From Brachionus koreanus (lineage: Eukaryota > Rotifera > Eurotatoria > Ploima > Brachionidae), in the NCBI GenBank assembly GCA_016987375.1, contig PJRA01000412.1:974408-1038407 (forward strand): 64,000 nt of DNA. Reading direction: 5' to 3'. How positions within the stretch are numbered: the stretch's first letter is position 1; every line of letters starts with the position of its first letter. The notes below the pieces were generated by a model, which worked only from the letters and a program-made list of their open reading frames with translations, was not told where the DNA came from and ran no database searches. Below are positions 12,187-24,129 of this stretch, in pieces. The position numbers were made by a program, and so were the translations under genes.

Positions 12187-15100
12187 ATGGAGGCTCTTAT
12201 TCCAGTTTTGAATAAATTACAAGATGTTTTTAACACTGTGGGACACGAAAGCATTCAATTACCTCAGATTGTCGTTGTTGGAACCCAGGTTAGTTAATTT
12301 TATTGTGTTAGTTTGTTCTAACTTTTAATAAAGAGTTCCGGGAAAAGTTCAGTTCTTGAGAATTTGGTCGGCCGAGATTTTTTACCACGAGGAACTGGAA
12401 TTGTCACCAGACGACCTCTAATTTTGCAGTTGATTTATACGCCAAAAGAAAACAAAGACGTTAACAGTGATCCTGATAAATTTGATGAAAAAATACCCAA
12501 AGATGCTGATGAATGGGGAGTTTTTCTTCATGTAAAAAATAAAAATTTTACTGATTTTAATGAAATCAGACAAGAAATTGAAGATGAAACTGAACGTTCA
12601 ACTGGACGTAATAAGGGCGTCTCTCAAGAGCCTATTGTACTAAAAATATATTCACCAAACGTAGTTACATTGACTTTGGTTGATTTGCCTGGTATAACCA
12701 AAGTACCAGTGGGTGATCAACCTCAGGATATCGAGCAACAAATCAAAGAAATGATTTTGAATTATATCAGTAATCCAAATTCAATAATCTTAGCTGTTTC
12801 CTCAGCAAATACAGATTTTTCCACATCGGAGGCATTAAAGTTGGCCAGAGATGCTGATCCAGATGGCCGAAGAACCCTCGCAGTTGTGAGTAAACTTGAT
12901 TTAATGGATCATGGCACAGATGCCTATGATACTTTATGCGGTAGAGTTATTCCAGTCAAGCTTGGAATAGTAGGAGTTATTAATAGAAGTCAATTAGATA
13001 TAAAAAATAAAAAAGTATGTGTATATTTTAAGATTTTATTATTTAAGTAAATGATTTTATTTTTTAGCCGATTGATGAAGCCCTAAAGGATGAAGCATCC
13101 TTTCTCCAAAAGCATTATCCTAGTATAGCAAGCAGAAATGGAACCCCTTATTTGGCGCGTACTTTGAATAGACTCTTAATGCATCATATTAGAGATTGCT
13201 TGCCTTCACTTAAGACAAGAATTAATGTCATGGCATCTCAATTTAGCTCATTAGTTAATTCGTTTGGAGAACCAGTTGAAGACAAAGTAAGTAATTAATT
13301 AATTATTTTTATTTAATAAAATAATTTGAAAAAAAAAATTAACAGAAAAAATTATTGAATGATTTTTTTAAGAGATATTTGAACAATTTTTATCTTAATG
13401 TAAAAGTTTAGTTTCGATTGATTAAAAAATCAATTTAATGTTAATTAGAGTGATAATGTTCCAAGAGTTAATCTTAAATTTTAAATTAAAAAAAATACTA
13501 TTTAAAAAAATATTTAGTTCAAAAAAATTTTGTTTTAGTTAATTTCCTTGTGTCATACCTGCTATAAATGGTGTAATCAAAGCAGAGATTTTTTGCACCA
13601 AAATGCATTACAATACATTTTTTGATATTTAAATCCAAAGAACAAGTAAGTGAACAACCTCAAATATCCTGAAATTTCTAATCTATATATCTTTGAAGTG
13701 ATAAGTTGTCTTTGGTAATCTTAATAATAGAAAAAAACTTTAGTTTCATTCGCATATTTATCACATTTATTAATCAAACGATTTATAAGATCATATTTAA
13801 ATATTAAAAATTAAAGTGGTCCCAAAACTGAGTCTTGTTGTGACCACTGATGGTTACCTCTAAACAATTAAAAATGGACGAGCCCGTAATGACTCTTTGT
13901 TTCTTATCGCATGGGAAATCATTCATCCAATAGGTGATAAAACCATATGCCTTGATTTTGAAAAGTTACAGTTTGTGCGATACCTGGTCAAAGGCTGAAG
14001 AGCCTGTGTTGAGAGTTGCCGCAATGAAATCCAATAATTCTAATAGAATTTTTGAATTGAACTTTCTTGCCATTAAAATCATGTTGTTCATTAGATAATA
14101 TTTTGTGCTATAAAATGTAGCTTTTCATATGATCTTTTTGTAGACTCTCAAGAATCTTCTAGAGACAACTTGTTAAGGAAACTGGACAGAATAACTCGCA
14201 TTAAGTCTGTTAACTTTCTTAAAAAAATATGTCACATTTGTCATATTCCAAGTAAAAGTTAATTTTCCTTGTAAAAGAGATAGTCGAAACAACAATGTGA
14301 TTCATTAATAATTTAATTTTTAAATAGCTGTTGTTTACCTTGTTTAAATTGATGTTAAAACTAATAAACTCAGTCCTGAATTTATGTAAATACGATATTA
14401 TCACTTTAACCTTAATTAATTAAATATGTTTTTGAGAATTATAAATTTGTCTTGTTTTTTTTAGATTCAAATTTTAATTATATATAAATTTAAATATTAA
14501 TTGAAGAAAGCATTTTGTCATTCAAAAAGAGATAAAAATAAGTTTTTTTTTTAATTTTCTATAATTTGAAAATTTAAGGGCACATTAAAATTTTGATAAT
14601 CTTAATTACTTATGTTACTATTGATACTTTAAAAATATGGTTACTTAAAAATGGTTATCAATTAAAGGGTTTAGGTATTTTTGATTATTGGATTTAATTT
14701 AGATACATATTTGCATGTTATCAATACCATGCCAATAAGCCATAAACAAATTTATTGCATAATTCTTAATACAGATATGAAAAATATAGATTGAATTAAT
14801 AATTGAATTTTTACAATAAAAAATATAATTTTGGAATTCAATCTCAGAAAAAACTATAAAACTTTTTTATTGAATAATTTTTTTATCTAGAGCATTAAAA
14901 TTTTATTAAAGTTCAATTTGCGAGTTTTTTAAATATCTAGTCATTTTAAAACTCATTTCGATCATCAGTCAAAACAAAAAAAAAATAATTAATTTGAAAG
15001 AATTTATTCTAAAAAATTTTTTTATAATAAATAATAAAATAAAATAAAATTAAACATAGAATTCAAAATTTTGAATAATTTTTCATAGGGAAAGCTTTTG

Positions 15101-18100
15101 CTGCAAATAATTACAAAGTTTGCCACGGCCTACTGCGCCACAATCGAAGGTACAGCAAAAAATATCGAAACAAATGAATTGTAAGTCAATTTGATTTAAT
15201 GATAATTAAAGCTTTAAGTTTCATTTTTTATTTAAAAAAAAGATGTGGTGGGGCGCGAATTTGTTACATATTTCATGAAACATTTGGTAAAGTGTTGGAA
15301 TCTGTGGAACCTTTAGGCGGACTTACTAGATTAGACATTTTAACAGCAATTAGAAACGCGACGGTAAGTTAAAGAAAAATTTTAAAAATTTTTTTGATTA
15401 AATTGTTTAACTTTGGTCGACATGTTTTGCTGAATTTTTCTGAAATTTTCCAATAGTTCCAATGTTGTCGCACGACTGTATTCATTCATAATTTCAATTT
15501 GCTTTTTTTTCAATGAACTGCGACTCATGTTTATTCTTATAGGTGGATTTGTCGAAGTGTGCACTTTTTTTGTAGGCAATTTTTCACTAAATTTCGGACG
15601 GTTGGTCATAAACTCTGATTTTCTAAAGCTTGACACATTAGATTTTGCTGAACAATAACTGCTCGAACTCTTCCGGGACTGATTGTCTTCATTTTTGGAC
15701 TTTTTTCTGCAAAATTTGCTCAAGTCTAAGCTAATTTTGTTTGTCCAATCCAAATGTGACCTGGTCGATTTGTATTCGAATTTATTCTTTGGTCTAAATG
15801 ACCTCGAGTCAATTTGTGAAGTAATTGGTCTAACTTTTTTCTCAGTTTCTTTGAAAATATCGTTGAAATCAATTGAATTAGAGCACAAAGATGTTGAACT
15901 TCGGTCGGACAAATCTTGCTTTGACTCGCTTGATTTCGAGGTTGCATTGCTTCGACTTGAAGCTGAATTTGTTGAACTGCTTGGAGAACTTAAAATTCTC
16001 TCAAACAAAGCTTTTTGACGATTTTGAACATAATTTATATCCATTCTAGACCTTGAAGTATTTTCTTTTAAAGCTAATTTTTTAACTTGTGAGCTGTTAG
16101 AGGTCCGTGCATGCGAAACAGAGCGTCCGTTCTGTCTATCTGTCATTTCCAAGCTCGATTTGGACTCAAATTTTGACTTTGAACTTTCATTTTTGTCTAT
16201 TATGAGACTGTTTGATTGAAAAGACTTCATTTTGGAAAAGTACCCTGTGGTCTTTTGGCACTCGCGCAAAAAAATTATCAACTCATCAGAGGTCTTTTGA
16301 TGCTTTAAACGATTCTTCGTTTCTTCGCTATTGAGCCGCTCTAGTCGTTTGCAGAGCAAGTTTTCTTGATGCCTGTTTGCATGAAATTTAGCATGCATCA
16401 GATTTGGATGGGGTTTGGGCAATGTTTCTTTTAGTGGCATCTTTGAAATTTATACAAAATTTATCAATATTATGAAATTTTCAGTGAACGGTTCATTGTA
16501 GTCTGATTTTTGTTTTCTAAAAACTTAAATATTTGGAATTAATATTGGACTAAAAGAAAATAAAAAGGGATCTAAAAAAGACAAATATTGATTTGCTTAT
16601 TAGTCAAAAAAAAAAAACAACACTAGTCAAAATTTGATTAATTTAAAGTAAAATGGACAAGAGACGACTGAAAAATATTTATTTATGATTAATTTTTTAA
16701 TTCTCGAGGCTCATTAGCTCAAAAGTTAAATTAATAAGAATTGTTTGTCCTCTTTTATCGCTTTCTCAAAACAAGCTCTGGTTCGTTTATTTGGAAATAA
16801 TTTAAATTTCCAAACCAAGGAATAACAATTAAATTAAATTTTATTTTTTTTATTGTCGATATTCGTGGTATTTTTTCTATTTTTAAATTTTTAAATTCTC
16901 TTGAATTTGGGACTAACATTCTACCCAAACTTACGTAACAGTTGTTTTAAGGCTAAACTTAAGAATACAACATATTGATCTTCGCATTTTAAATCAATGC
17001 AGATTTTACTTTCAATTTCCCCGAGCAAAATTTTGAGTAGATTTTTTATTTTCTAATTGTCAAAATAATTTCTAAAGATCTCTAAAATAAGCATTTCACG
17101 CTAGATCCCTCCGGCTTTTGTTCATTTCTACATTCACCTCTTAATTCTGATTTTGATAAAAGATTTTTTTTCTAAAATTTTTTAAAAATTTTATCATCGT
17201 TTATCGACTTATTGATTCTTAAAAATAAAATCAAAAATAAAATCAAAAATAAAAAATAAAATTTTTAAGTCTTTTTTTAATTATATATCTCAAAAATAGA
17301 ACTTAGCCATTATTCCCAATTAATTAAATAAACCACTGTTTATCTTAAATTACATTTTTATTTACCAAAAACAAATTCACATTCATTATTGTAATTATCA
17401 TTTATTTAACTAAACACCACAAGGATCTTGGAAAATTTTAAGTGCTTATGAGGTCTTGAAAATATTTTTTTGAGGTGAAAATAATTTAGTCTCAACAATT
17501 CAAGATAATTTTAAATAAATTTTAATAAAAAAAATTAAAATTAAAAACTTTTTTTTTAATAATTATCTTTTTTAAACTTAAATTTAAAATAATTTTTAAG
17601 GGTCCTAGACCAAGCCTGTTTGTTCCTGAAGTATCATTTGAACTTTTGGTTAAACGTCAAATTCGGCGCCTAGAAGAGCCATCACTCAGATGCGTTGAGC
17701 TAGTTCATGAAGAACTTCAACGAATTATTCAGCAATGTGGTGCTGAAGTGAGAATAACTCTTGTTTCCTAAATAACACAAAAAAAGCTTCAAAGTAATTG
17801 CTAACTAATTAAGTTACTTTTTTAAAGCTTTTTTTTTTCTTGTCGATTTAATTTTTCTAAATTAACTTTTTAACTTTATCGACTATTTCATGTTTTTCTC
17901 TACACACTTTTATTATATTAATTTATAAGAATAATTTCAATTGAGCTAATGTTACGTAACATTGTGCCGTAAAACCTTACAATTAAACAACTTTTTTATT
18001 TAAATTTTCTTTTTGATATATTACGATTTCTTACGTTATTAACTTTTATTGCCATTTAATTACTTTATTTGTGGGTACAAGAAGAAAATTTTTTTCAATG

Positions 18101-18993
18101 ATTAGCTTTGTTTGTCAGCAATTCTAGATTTTTCTTAAAGCATTTACATTAATTACTTGAGGCTTATTTTGTTCTATGACCCATTATTTTCAATCTTTAC
18201 CTTTTAAAGCAAGAGCTTCTAAGATTTCCGAAGCTTCATGAAAAGATAGTGGATGTAGTAACCGCTTTACTAAGAAAGCGTTTGCCTATAACTAACAAAA
18301 TGGTGGAAAATCTTGTTCACATAGAACTAGCGTACATAAATACAAAGCATCCAGATTTCTACGAGGCAAATTTAATTCAAAAAGCCCTAACAAATGGAGA
18401 TTTTGAGAAAAACTTTGAAAAGCCATCTGGTCAGAACATTGCTAATGCCACCACATTGAAAAGTGCAATGAACAATTTGAGCATTAATTCAACTCCCAAT
18501 CCTCTGAGTGCTTCCAAACAAAATCCTAGCTTTGACTCCACGTCCAATTTGGCTGGACCTCAGCCGCTCGAGTCTGTTCAAAACGGATTAAATTTTTATC
18601 AAGAAACCGTAATATTTTTAAAAATTGAAATAATAAGCAAAAATAAAAAAACTATTTCCTTAATAGCCGAATACACAGGTTGCTCGAAAACTTACGTCTC
18701 GGGAACAAAGAGACTGTGAAGTTATTGAACGGCTAATAAAATCTTATTTTCTTATAATTAAAAAAAATATACAAGACACTGTGCCCAAAGCTATAATGCA
18801 TTTTTTGGTCAATGACGTCAAAGATAATTTACAATCAGAGCTGGTAGCCAATTTGTACAAAACTTCACAAGATGAAATTTTAGAAGAATCGCCTTACATC
18901 GCCGCCAGAAGACGAGAGGCTAGTGAAATGCTAGAAGCTTTACAAAAGGCCAGTTTGATAATCAGTGAAATTAGAGAAACAACATTATGGTAA
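12187..18993 (+). CDS. DNM1L: Dynamin-related protein 1 (mitochondrial fission GTPase)
   Basis: Eight exons: 12187-12288, 12334-13014, 13068-13286, 15089-15180, 15243-15363, 17601-17747, 18210-18608 and 18667-18993; all junctions are GT-AG and keep frame, giving 695 residues (human DRP1 is about 700-736). The N-terminus [19 protein letters not shown] is nearly identical to DRP1. The P-loop GTQSSGKSS is split by intron 1, and DLPG, TKLD-type (SKLDLMD) and NRSQ GTPase motifs follow. Exons 3-6 give the middle/stalk domain, exon 7 its end plus a variable, Asn/Ser-rich B-insert region (about residues 515-587), and exon 8 the GTPase effector domain ending ETTLW. DRP1 assembles on mitochondria and peroxisomes and constricts them. 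The vertebrate PKA site RKLS is present as RKLT at about residue 597. Intron 3 carries a LINE relic and intron 5 an antisense gene. Confidence 0.98.
13540..14090 (-). pseudogene. LINE RT relic in DRP1 intron 3
   Basis: Minus-strand frames with several shifts and stops read SSAFDQVSH (FxxAFD motif, near 14000), [11 protein letters not shown], then QQDSVLGPL (near 13830), KYANETK in place of KYADDTK, and [15 protein letters not shown] (near 13600). Together these retrace the palm and thumb of a non-LTR reverse transcriptase in order. The catalytic DD pair is altered to NE, so it is an old relic. It sits antisense in the largest early intron of DRP1. Confidence 0.8.
15382..16440 (-). CDS. Uncharacterised intronless Ser/Lys-rich protein nested antisense in DRP1
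   Basis: A single open frame of 352 residues lies wholly within DRP1 intron 5, on the opposite strand; its stop is only 18 bp from the DRP1 exon 5 donor. Codon use is far less AT-skewed than the surrounding intron, which supports real coding. The protein is basic and Ser-rich, with a charged N-terminal helix (about 25-60, [14 protein letters not shown]), a poly-Ser middle (about 150-190) and a basic C-terminal helix (about 310-350). No signal peptide, membrane segment or known domain was seen. A weak likeness of the N-terminal helix to ciliary CFAP97-type repeats is not enough for a name. The nearest minus-strand AATAAA (15227-15232) lies beyond DRP1 exon 5, so its 3' UTR may overlap that exon in antisense. 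Confidence 0.75.
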   Translation of the reverse strand: MPLKETLPKPHPNLMHAKFHANRHQENLLCKRLERLNSEETKNRLKHQKTSDELIIFLRECQKTTGYFSKMKSFQSNSLIIDKNESSKSKFESKSSLEMTDRQNGRSVSHARTSNSSQVKKLALKENTSRSRMDINYVQNRQKALFERILSSPSSSTNSASSRSNATSKSSESKQDLSDRSSTSLCSNSIDFNDIFKETEKKVRPITSQIDSRSFRPKNKFEYKSTRSHLDWTNKISLDLSKFCRKKSKNEDNQSRKSSSSYCSAKSNVSSFRKSEFMTNRPKFSEKLPTKKVHTSTNPPIRINMSRSSLKKKQIEIMNEYSRATTLELLENFRKIQQNMSTKVKQFNQKNF

Positions 18994-19036
18994 AAACACA
19001 TTCGAATTTTTCGCCTAAAATTTCTCCTCTTCTTTA

Positions 19037-19042
19037 AATAAA
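19037..19042 (+). promoter_or_regulatory. Poly(A) signal AATAAA for DRP1
   Basis: It lies 44 nt after the DRP1 stop codon, in the sense orientation, at the expected distance for a short 3' UTR. Confidence 0.5.
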
Positions 19043-21719
19043 ATATATTTTCTTTTTAATATTTAATATTTTAATCTAAATAAAAAATTAGCTAAACCTA
19101 TAAATTATTTTATGAATTATTGTGAAAATTTTTTGTCCTTAACAAAGACAACTTTTTCTTAAAAGTATCAACAGCTTTTTGCTAGTTGTTTTGTTTTTTG
19201 TTTGTATAGTTTCTTTTTTAATAGCTAATTTTATCATCAATCTTGAAAATAGCTAATCTAAAAATATTCATCAACATCCTTTGAAATTAATTTTAAATAA
19301 ATGCTAAGCAAGTATGAAAATATAGATTTTTGTCAAATTAAGAAACAAATATCTGCAACTTAATTAACTTGTTCAAGTAAATATTCTTTAAAAAAGTTGT
19401 TCTTTTGAATCTTTAAAATGCCGCTAATAAAAAAATTCATTTATTTGTTTTTTTTTATTAAAAAAATCTAATTTATAGAATAAAATTGTTTACTTTTAAT
19501 TAATAAAGTCGCAATCGAGCTTCTGAATAGTTGAATGAATCTAAATAGTAAAAGAGAAAATCGATTTAAATATCGTTTATATAAAATGAGCTGATAAGTT
19601 TAGCTTTATAGCAACAAAAAAATATTGATATAAATTGGGCTCTAGTATTTCTTAGCCAATTTCCTGAAAGTAATTTTTACACTACGCTTTTAAGAAAAAC
19701 TTTATCCTGATTATTAATAGCAAAACTCTTGACTCAATTTGAAAATTAAATTCTTTATATTTTAACAAAAAAAAGACGTACTTTATCAATTATTAAGTAT
19801 AATAAATAAATTATATAAACATAGGAAAAATATTTCTCAGATTGTTTATTCTTATTTAATTTTTTATTCCGAGATTAAAACTCTTGATTTTAAAAGTTTA
19901 CAGAAAATTTTCAATCAAATTTAGATTTAAAGAAAAAACTTATAAGTAATTCTCTCATAAAAAAAAAAACTTAAAAAATCATTGTTGAATTTTTTATAAA
20001 CATTAAATAAATTTAAAAAAAAAGCTTGGAAATTTTTATTTTGAATTGATTAATAGCAAATTTTAACTTATTTATCAATTATTTAAACAAAAGCAGTTTT
20101 ATTTTTATTAGGCTTCCTTTCTTGTTCAAACAATTTTTATCAAAACTAAAGATTACATTTAAATGTTTCTAGGCTTTTAGTTTAATAACAGGCTTAAAAA
20201 TTGGTCAAAATTTCGTAATTATTTGAAAAATTTTGCGACATAAAATTGAATTCAGTTAAATAAACAAAAGAAAAAGTTCTTGTTATTAAATTTTTTAAAT
20301 ACTAGTCAAAATTTTTGAATTTCGAATAATTTTTAATTTAAGAAATAAAAGAATCAAATAAACCCATTAACTTTTTGCGTAATTTTCTTGAAAATAATGA
20401 ATATTGTATGAGATGCCATAATTAGTCGTAAATAAAAGTCTCAAATGGACCCATTTTTGTAAGACAAATACGAAAGGCTTCGCGAATTAATGGTTCACTT
20501 AAGAAAAATAAAAACTTTATTCAAGACCAGATCAAGAATAAATACACGCTTAAAAATAATGAACAATATACAAATTTTCATATAGTCCAGACTTGAATTG
20601 AATTTTCAATTATTTAAAATACACTAAACAAATTCTTAATAAACAAATATGAAATACATTTGAAAAAAAAAGACCTAATTGAATAAGTCGATATTATTTG
20701 CAAAAAAAATATAGAATTTTATTAGACTAATCGTTGCTTGGTTATTTTAAAATTTGATAAAAAAATTAAGTTTTTAAGTTCAATCTTTAACTAGACATTG
20801 AAACAAAACAACTGATGCCCAAGAGTCATAAAATATAATTGTTTTATACCTAAGCATTTTGTCACTTATTGGAAATTCAAAATCATTAAGATAATTTTTT
20901 GAATTAAACTTATGTTTTAGCAATAAAATATCACTATATTAGATTATATGATTAGATCAAATATTTGTCTTTTTTTCTATTTAAAGCACCTGAGTCTGAT
21001 TTGTCAATACCATATTTATTTCTTAAAATCATGACTATTTATACTAGTTAAAATCAAAAGGAAATATTGTTTGACTTTACTTAGATATGACATCCTTTTT
21101 TTAATGTTTTTAACACTGCATTGGCAAATATTAGTTAGAGCTTGACGTATCAAGAATTTCAAATTTGAATTGCAATAACAAGCAAAGTCATGATTATTTA
21201 ATTGAAATATCAGGCGTATTAGAAAGTGTCTAATTTACGAGCAAATATTTACCTATAAAAATTAATCTCCATAAAAAATAAATCAATTATATTTTTAGCT
21301 GAGTAAACCATCTAGCTCTTTATAGATTGAAAAGTTTACCATTACCATTTTTCTTGCTGAATTTTTTTATTGAAATTGTTTTAAGCGAATTCAAAAACTT
21401 TGGCAGAATTTTTAGATGAAATTTAAAAAAAAAGTTATTAATTGAATTATATGCATTAGATGTATCAGAAAAAATTATTTCTAATTTTCGTAAGTAAAAA
21501 TTTAAAACCCTTTCGCTTTTTCATTACAAGGGCACTAACTTTCTGGTTAATAGTAAAAATTAATACAATAAATATTTATCAACATCAGAAAAAAAATTTA
21601 AAAACTAAATTTTGTTACTCTATCTTATCCTTTAAACTTTTAAATTATTTCAAAATATTGTTTGCGTTGCATGTAATGATCAAATTGTAAATTATTGTAT
21701 ATGGGGTTAGTGTTTTGAA
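19043..21719. other. AT-rich intergenic stretch between convergent DRP1 and plexin
   Basis: DRP1 and plexin end towards each other across this interval. No exon-like block, RNA gene or repeat of note was seen; the open frames present are AT-rich and lack protein-like composition. Confidence 0.5.
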
Positions 21720-22130
21720 TTCATATTTGAAAGAAGATAGGAAAGAATGAGAAAGAACAACGAAAGAGCTACGCAGCCTTGATGAATCTTGAATATGAAC
21801 AAAGAACAAAAATCGAGCATATTTTTAATGTCTAAAGAAGTGAATTAATTCAATTCTTTAAGATTGTAAAAAGTCTAGAAACTGTTAAATTGGTAAGTGG
21901 AATAAGGAAAGTTCAAACAACATAATTATAGGGGCCATGCAAAGATACTTACAAGAGAAATAATTAAAAATTGCTTGCTTGTTTCAATCTTATTAAAAAT
22001 AGGTTTGTAAACGACTGAATCCGTTAATCAATGAATGTTACTGAAGAAAATTCGTTATACACTTCAAAAGAAAGCTTTGATGAATGGTTTATGAAATTTA
22101 TTAACAAAGTGAACAACTTAAAATGAAATA
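21720..22130 (+). pseudogene. LINE 3'-terminal ORF2 relic
   Basis: Plus-strand frames read NLEYEQRTKIEHIF, then SELIQFFKIVKSLETVKL, then KDTYKR and KNRFVND followed by FDEWFMKFI. This is the order seen at the very C-terminus of non-LTR ORF2 proteins (YE-R---L, RRGDLIQFFKI, L-GHS-KL, FSNRVVNDWN, FK-RLDEW). Stops and frameshifts break it throughout, including TGA at the expected Trp of VNDW. Confidence 0.75.
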
Positions 22131-24129
22131 AGAATATTTAAAGATGACCATTTTTATTTATTTATTTATTTAAACTCTTATATTTTTAAATAAATGATTG
22201 AGAGAAAAATTTCTAGAGCTTTTGGCATTCGCTTTTATTTAAACCCTCAAGTTTGAAAATATGAAAGTTTATTACAATAATTTATTACAATTTTATGTGT
22301 CTTTTCTATTAAATAAAGAAGCTAATACATTAAGTGTGAACGGAATCAAGCTGTTAATTAAAAGTATAATTGAATCATTAAATTTAAAGAAAAACTAACA
22401 AAAAAGATTTAAAAAATTGAAAATAATAACCATTTCTTTTTATTTATAAATATATATATTTGTGAACAATTAAAAAAAAATTATTTCGGTTTCTGGGTGT
22501 TAAAGGCAAACTATGAATTTGTAATTGATATTTTGATGACTTAGATAAAACTTAAATCTATATTACAAATTTATTATTTTAAACAAATTTCCAAAAAAGA
22601 TTAATTTGTATGAATTCAAAATTTACATTAAAAATTATATAATTCTTAAAAATAATATTAAGAAAAACCTTATAAAAAATATTTTTCTAAAATTTTACCA
22701 AAATTAAACGATTTTTGTTTAAAAAAAAGAATCTTTTAATGAAAGTAATCCGTATAGTTCAATTGCTTTCATGCACTAAAGGTCTAAAGATTCATACAAC
22801 TGCAAAATAGCTTCGGCTTGGCTAATAATTGTAGTTCTTAGCATCAAGCATTATTTACTGATTTAAATTCCAAGTTTAAAAAAATAACTATGTTGATCAA
22901 TAAATTAAATCCTACCATATAACAACTTTTTTAAGATGATTTTTAAGATTATTAAAAATATAAATTCTAGATAGCTTAAAAAAGAATTAAAAGAAATTTT
23001 GTTTCGACGACATTAGCATTTAAAAATTTTTTAATGTTAAGATCAGAAAATTACAATCAATTGATATACCCTTTTCATAGTTAAAAAATCTAAGATCTAT
23101 TAAAAAAAAATATTACTATTTCTTTCGAATAAAGACATGAATTTGATTTTATTTTTTTGCAAGGCTACAAGGTATTTTAATTTAAATTCTAATCTCAATA
23201 ACTAAAAGAAAAACTAATGAAAATTTATCAAAAATCCTATGGTTTTAATTCAAACTCCTTTTGTCTATTGCTTACAATTTTTTATTGGCTTTTTTAAAAA
23301 CGGTGATCTTTTAATTCATGGGAATTTTATTTAAAAAAAAAAAAAATAATAAAATAGTTGACTTAAAAATACAAAAAATATAAATTATGTAATGCCTAAG
23401 TTGTATTATTTTTAAATCAAAATTTAAAACAAAAATGAGTCGATATTCTAATCAAACTTTTTTTGGAGTTGTTAAAGTTTATTTGTTAGATCAAAGGCTT
23501 TTTAGTAAATTTTAAAAAGTATTTATTATTTGTTTTGAAGTTTTAAAAAATGAAAAATAGACTGAACTTCTATTCAAGCAAGAAATTGAAAGAAAAAATT
23601 TTAACCTGATAAATTGAATTAAAAAATTGATTTAAACTAATGGCTAAAAATGTTTTAAAGATTAAAATATTAGGGAACTAATCGCGATCATTAGTGATAT
23701 TTTTGTCTCAAAAATTAACTTTTTTTCTAATTGAAAACAAAATTTAATTTTTGTATAATTAAATTAAGTTAAACTTTAATGACCCTTATTTCTAAAATAT
23801 CATATTGCAATATAAAACCAAAAGTTAGAATTTTTTGAATTTTTTATTAATTAAAATATGCTTTTAATTTTATAAATATGAAATAGAAAATTAGCTCATA
23901 GAAACTGATATCATAATATTAATTAAATATATTTACAATTGTCAAAATTTTTAGATTTTTAAAATCTATTAAGCTTTTTATCAAATAATTAAACAAAAAA
24001 CTATTAAATCATTTATATATTATACAATAAAACCTGGATTAAAATTTCAAAAAAAAAACAATTTAGAACGGCTAATTAATTTTTCTCTAGTGAATGGTTA
24101 AATGAAAAAAAAAAAGACTTAAAAACTAT
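22131..24129. other. AT-rich spacer 3' of plexin, nothing recognised
   Basis: Homopolymer-rich A/T sequence with no coding block on either strand. The plexin 3' UTR should occupy its right edge; no clear minus-strand AATAAA lies close to the stop. Confidence 0.5.

Noticed and set aside
15683..16018. Plus-strand open frame of 111 codons in DRP1 intron 5.
   Set aside because: It is the antisense shadow of the nested Ser/Lys-rich gene, whose composition and full-length frame are better.
21460..21690. Plus-strand 76-codon frame.
   Set aside because: Composition is Lys/Ile/Asn/Leu/Phe only, as expected of AT-rich non-coding DNA, with no family resemblance.
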